Shown piece after piece: positions 6,478 through 8,246 of a DNA stretch of 8,246 nt. The notes below the pieces were generated by a model. That model ran no database searches, was not told the DNA's origin, and saw nothing but the letters and a program-made list of their open reading frames with translations. The position numbers and the translations under genes were made by a program. Every line of letters starts with the position of its first letter. Position 1 is the first letter of the stretch. The DNA comes from Promethearchaeota archaeon (GTDB lineage: Archaea; Asgardarchaeota; Lokiarchaeia; Sigynarchaeales; SOKP01), in the NCBI GenBank assembly GCA_019894655.1, contig JAGXNZ010000289.1, positions 1 to 8,246 of the forward strand. The letters run 5' to 3'.

Positions 6478-7458
6478 GTGTTATTTATTTCAAGTTGGAA
6501 CCAAAGCGGTGATTTCGTAGAAGAAAATACTAATTATGATCATACTAATTGTAGTGAATGTGGCGAAAATATATTATTTGATGAAAATAGAGGTCTATTA
6601 GTTTGTGAAATATGTGGACTAGTTCACTCCGAAAAACATATAGACCAGGGTCCAGAATGGCGCGCTTTTGATTCAGATCAGAAAAAGAAGAGAACAAGAA
6701 CTGGAGCTCCAATGACTTTGATGATCCATGACAAAGGACTCAGTACAATGATTGACTGGAAGAATAAAGATATCTTTGGCAAAGAAATCTCTGCAAAAAT
6801 CAGAGGTCAAATATATCGCTTGCGAAAGTGGCAGAGCCGTATCCGCGTGTCAGATGCCACTGAAAGAAACTTAACCTTTGCATTAAGTGAATTAGATAGA
6901 ATGGCGTCAAATCTGGATCTGCAGAAAAATCTACGCGAGTGTTCCGCGAAAATTTATAGAGATGCTGTCGAAGCTCACTTAATTAGGGGGCGGAGCATTG
7001 AAGGAGTTGCTGCTGCAAGTCTATATGCAGCTTGTAGGATGTATAAGGTCCCACGCACTCTAAATGAGATTGCAGAAGTAGCGAGAGTTAACAAAAAAGA
7101 AATAGGGCGCTCCTATAGGTTTATCTCACGAGAGTTAGTACTTAATTTAAATCCAACAAAACCCTTAGATTTTCTAACTCGCTTTGTTTCAGAACTTGAA
7201 TTGTCCACTGAGTGTCAGAAAATAGCAAAGAAGGTAATAAAGATGGCAGAATTAAGAGGACTTACCTCAGGGCGCGGTCCAACTGGAGTGTGTGCCGCAG
7301 CTATTTATGCCGCGAGTATATTAGCTAAAGAGCGGAGGACTCAACGTGCTATAGCTAAGACATCTCAAGTCACAGAAGTAACGGTCAGGAATCGCTTTAA
7401 TGAGTTGGTGGAACATTTAGATTTGGGAATTAAAGGAAAAGACACAAAATGTTACTAA
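6478..7458 (+). CDS. tfb: Transcription initiation factor B (TFB, TFIIB homologue)
   Basis: General transcription factor that bridges TATA-bound TBP and RNA polymerase and reads the BRE. It is 326 residues, near the usual 300-330. The N-terminal zinc ribbon has Cys25, Cys28, Cys43 and Cys46. The B-reader/B-linker follows with [11 protein letters not shown] (58-68), RTRTGAPMT (72-80) and [11 protein letters not shown] (84-94). Two cyclin-like repeats cover about 118-215 and 216-313: [11 protein letters not shown] (177-187) in the first and [11 protein letters not shown] (270-280) in the second. The helix-turn-helix near the end ([20 protein letters not shown]) would contact the BRE. All conserved regions look intact, so this is likely an active, perhaps main, TFB. 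The GTG at 6478 is the only plausible start because a stop codon immediately precedes it in frame. It is probably co-transcribed with gar1. Confidence 0.97.
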   Translation: MLFISSWNQSGDFVEENTNYDHTNCSECGENILFDENRGLLVCEICGLVHSEKHIDQGPEWRAFDSDQKKKRTRTGAPMTLMIHDKGLSTMIDWKNKDIFGKEISAKIRGQIYRLRKWQSRIRVSDATERNLTFALSELDRMASNLDLQKNLRECSAKIYRDAVEAHLIRGRSIEGVAAASLYAACRMYKVPRTLNEIAEVARVNKKEIGRSYRFISRELVLNLNPTKPLDFLTRFVSELELSTECQKIAKKVIKMAELRGLTSGRGPTGVCAAAIYAASILAKERRTQRAIAKTSQVTEVTVRNRFNELVEHLDLGIKGKDTKCY

Positions 7459-7574
7459 TAACAAGCAGAACCCTATTCCTTTTGATTTAATCCGATTTTT
7501 CTATATTAAATACTTAAATTTGAATATTATCACGATATCACTCATTATTAAAAACTTGTTTTTTCGATTTTATT

Positions 7575-7582
7575 CTATAAAT
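7575..7582 (+). promoter_or_regulatory. Candidate TATA box for the first roadblock-like gene
   Basis: The box reads CTATAAAT, centred about 30 bp before the ATG at 7609, which predicts a transcript start near 7604 and an almost leaderless mRNA. The rest of the 150-bp gap after tfb contains T tracts (T5 at 7496-7500, T6 at 7559-7564) that could end the tfb transcript. Confidence 0.45.
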
Positions 7583-7608
7583 CAGTTGATTTTAATAGGT
7601 CACTTGTT

Positions 7609-7965
7609 ATGAAACAAGAAAATATTAGATTAATTAATCAAATTGAGGTTAATTATTTTTTACATCGGATTAAAAATAACTTTCCTAACTTTGTTGCGGG
7701 CGTTATCACTGATAAAAATGGATTCACAATAGGGGCAGATATCTCAAAACGACTCTGGATTCACGAGAATAAATTAGCATTGTGGGCGATCTCGAAGAAT
7801 AAAGAGAATAAAGAATTAATCGATGATCCAAATTTGGTCCAACTAAAGTTCGATATAGATAAAGGGAAAAAGTTTAAACTATTTATTTTACTCGAAAAAT
7901 CGAAATACAACAAAAGTGGTAAAAGCGAATTAAAAAATTTAATCCGAGGACAGGAACTTTTCTAA
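7609..7965 (+). CDS. Small roadblock/LC7-like protein
   Basis: The protein is 118 residues with no signal peptide, membrane segment or cysteine cluster. The order of elements resembles a roadblock/LC7 domain: an amphipathic N-terminal helix (about 8-24), a strand with turn FVAGVITDKNG (28-38), a second strand FTIGADI (39-45), a helix (about 52-68), and two more strands (about 76-97, LVQLKFDID and FKLFILLEK). The C-terminal part is short and Lys-rich, so the last helix of the fold may be reduced. Such proteins act as cytoplasmic dimers that bind or regulate small Ras-like GTPases; Asgard archaea encode many. The next gene starts with a clearer roadblock pattern, which supports this reading. 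Sequence identity to the family is weak by eye, and another longin-like or profilin-like fold is possible. No catalytic residues are expected. Confidence 0.55.
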   Translation: MKQENIRLINQIEVNYFLHRIKNNFPNFVAGVITDKNGFTIGADISKRLWIHENKLALWAISKNKENKELIDDPNLVQLKFDIDKGKKFKLFILLEKSKYNKSGKSELKNLIRGQELF

Positions 7966-8003
7966 TTCTGTGTAGAGCGCATTAATAATTAAAGTGAATT
8001 AAA

Positions 8004-8028
8004 TTTTTATAGATTAACTTTTATTTTT
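8004..8028 (+). terminator. Candidate T-rich terminator after the first roadblock-like gene
   Basis: Two T5 tracts (8004-8008 and 8024-8028) and a T4 lie within 65 bp after the stop codon, ahead of the next promoter-like boxes. They fit U-tract termination in archaea. No hairpin is apparent. Confidence 0.3.
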
Positions 8029-8055
8029 ATATTAAAAAGAGTGAGTGGAGTTTAC

Positions 8056-8063
8056 TTTAAATA
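8056..8063 (+). promoter_or_regulatory. Candidate TATA box for the second roadblock gene
   Basis: The box reads TTTAAATA and would start transcription near 8086, giving a leader of about 45 nt that contains the Shine-Dalgarno sequence at 8119-8123. A second AT-rich stretch at 8071-8084 is an alternative box. Confidence 0.35.
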
Positions 8064-8118
8064 AATTCTTATTAAAATAATAAGACCATTCTCGAAGAAG
8101 GATTATCGCTCAAAAAGT

Positions 8119-8123
8119 AGGAG
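8119..8123 (+). promoter_or_regulatory. Shine-Dalgarno site of the second roadblock gene
   Basis: AGGAG sits 7 nt before the ATG at 8131, a standard distance. It is the clearest ribosome binding site in the window; the upstream genes lack one at normal distance. It supports the choice of this start. Confidence 0.6.
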
Positions 8124-8130
8124 TATTCAA

Positions 8131-8246
8131 ATGAGTTATTCTAATGACGAACGCATTTTAAAGAAAATACTTAAAGAAATTATTAATAGCACCCCAGGTT
8201 TAAAATATGCTATAATCATAGATGATACAGGGATTACAATAATGAG
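8131..8246 (+). CDS. Roadblock/LC7 domain protein, partial, C-terminus beyond window
   Basis: Only the first 38 codons are visible. They encode an N-terminal charged helix (about 5-19, ERILKKILKEIINSTPG) followed by a strand-turn-strand (LKYAIIIDDTGITI). This is the opening pattern of roadblock/LC7 domains, in which a helix precedes a strand ending in a D-x-x-G turn. Full family members are about 110-130 residues, so roughly two thirds lie outside. The likely role is as a dimeric regulator or scaffold for Ras/Rag/Arf-like GTPases in the cytoplasm. It follows another roadblock-like gene on the same strand after 165 bp, with its own promoter-like element and a good Shine-Dalgarno site, so the two may be expressed separately. 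With so few residues, the family call is probable rather than certain. Confidence 0.65.
   Translation, partial: MSYSNDERILKKILKEIINSTPGLKYAIIIDDTGITIM

Noticed and set aside
1..8246. CRISPR array, insertion sequence, phage or defence island
   Set aside because: No regularly spaced repeats, transposase, integrase or nuclease-effector genes were seen; the genes are housekeeping or regulatory.

Overview
The window is AT-rich (roughly 30 % GC by eye) archaeal chromosomal DNA. Archaeal identity is shown by a full transcription factor B (TFB), a Gar1-type H/ACA RNP protein, the two archaeosine enzymes ArcS and RaSEA, and TATA-like boxes about 26-30 bp before several genes. Two small proteins with a roadblock/LC7-like pattern at the right end, plus a tandem Lrp-type regulator, point to an Asgard archaeon such as a Lokiarchaeia-like lineage. 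That assignment is an inference; no rRNA or other marker gene is present.

Layout. At the left edge, on the minus strand, is the N-terminal two thirds of an S-adenosylhomocysteine hydrolase, cut by the window edge. It is divergent from a plus-strand gene for a protein with two consecutive Lrp/AsnC units (1006-1989). All remaining genes are on the plus strand. They are a stand-alone DEDDh 3'-5' exonuclease (2136-2708), an archaeosine synthase ArcS with a TGT-like N-terminal domain and a C-terminal PUA domain (2833-4914), and the radical SAM enzyme RaSEA, which overlaps arcS by 20 nt (4895-5998). They are followed by gar1 (6197-6442), tfb (6478-7458), a small roadblock/LC7-like protein (7609-7965), and the start of a second roadblock/LC7 protein cut by the right edge (8131-8246).

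How the genes fit together. arcS and RaSEA form a two-gene translationally coupled unit for the last steps of archaeosine (G+) formation at position 15 of tRNA: ArcS adds lysine to the preQ0 base, and RaSEA cleaves the adduct to leave the formamidine. gar1 and tfb form a second pair (35 nt gap) that joins H/ACA-guided pseudouridylation with general transcription initiation; this pairing recurs in archaea. The hydrolase clears S-adenosylhomocysteine made by methyltransferases. The roadblock proteins are probably small-GTPase regulators or scaffolds.

No CRISPR array, insertion sequence, phage gene, tRNA or rRNA is visible, and no gap without a gene exceeds 200 bp. I found no undescribed multi-gene system. 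The points most worth a second look are the substrate-determining HxTxE motif and altered NAD-binding glycine motif of the hydrolase, the cysteine spacing of RaSEA, the degenerate TGT-like domain of ArcS that keeps a zinc site, the two-unit Lrp protein, and the odd short roadblock-like protein.
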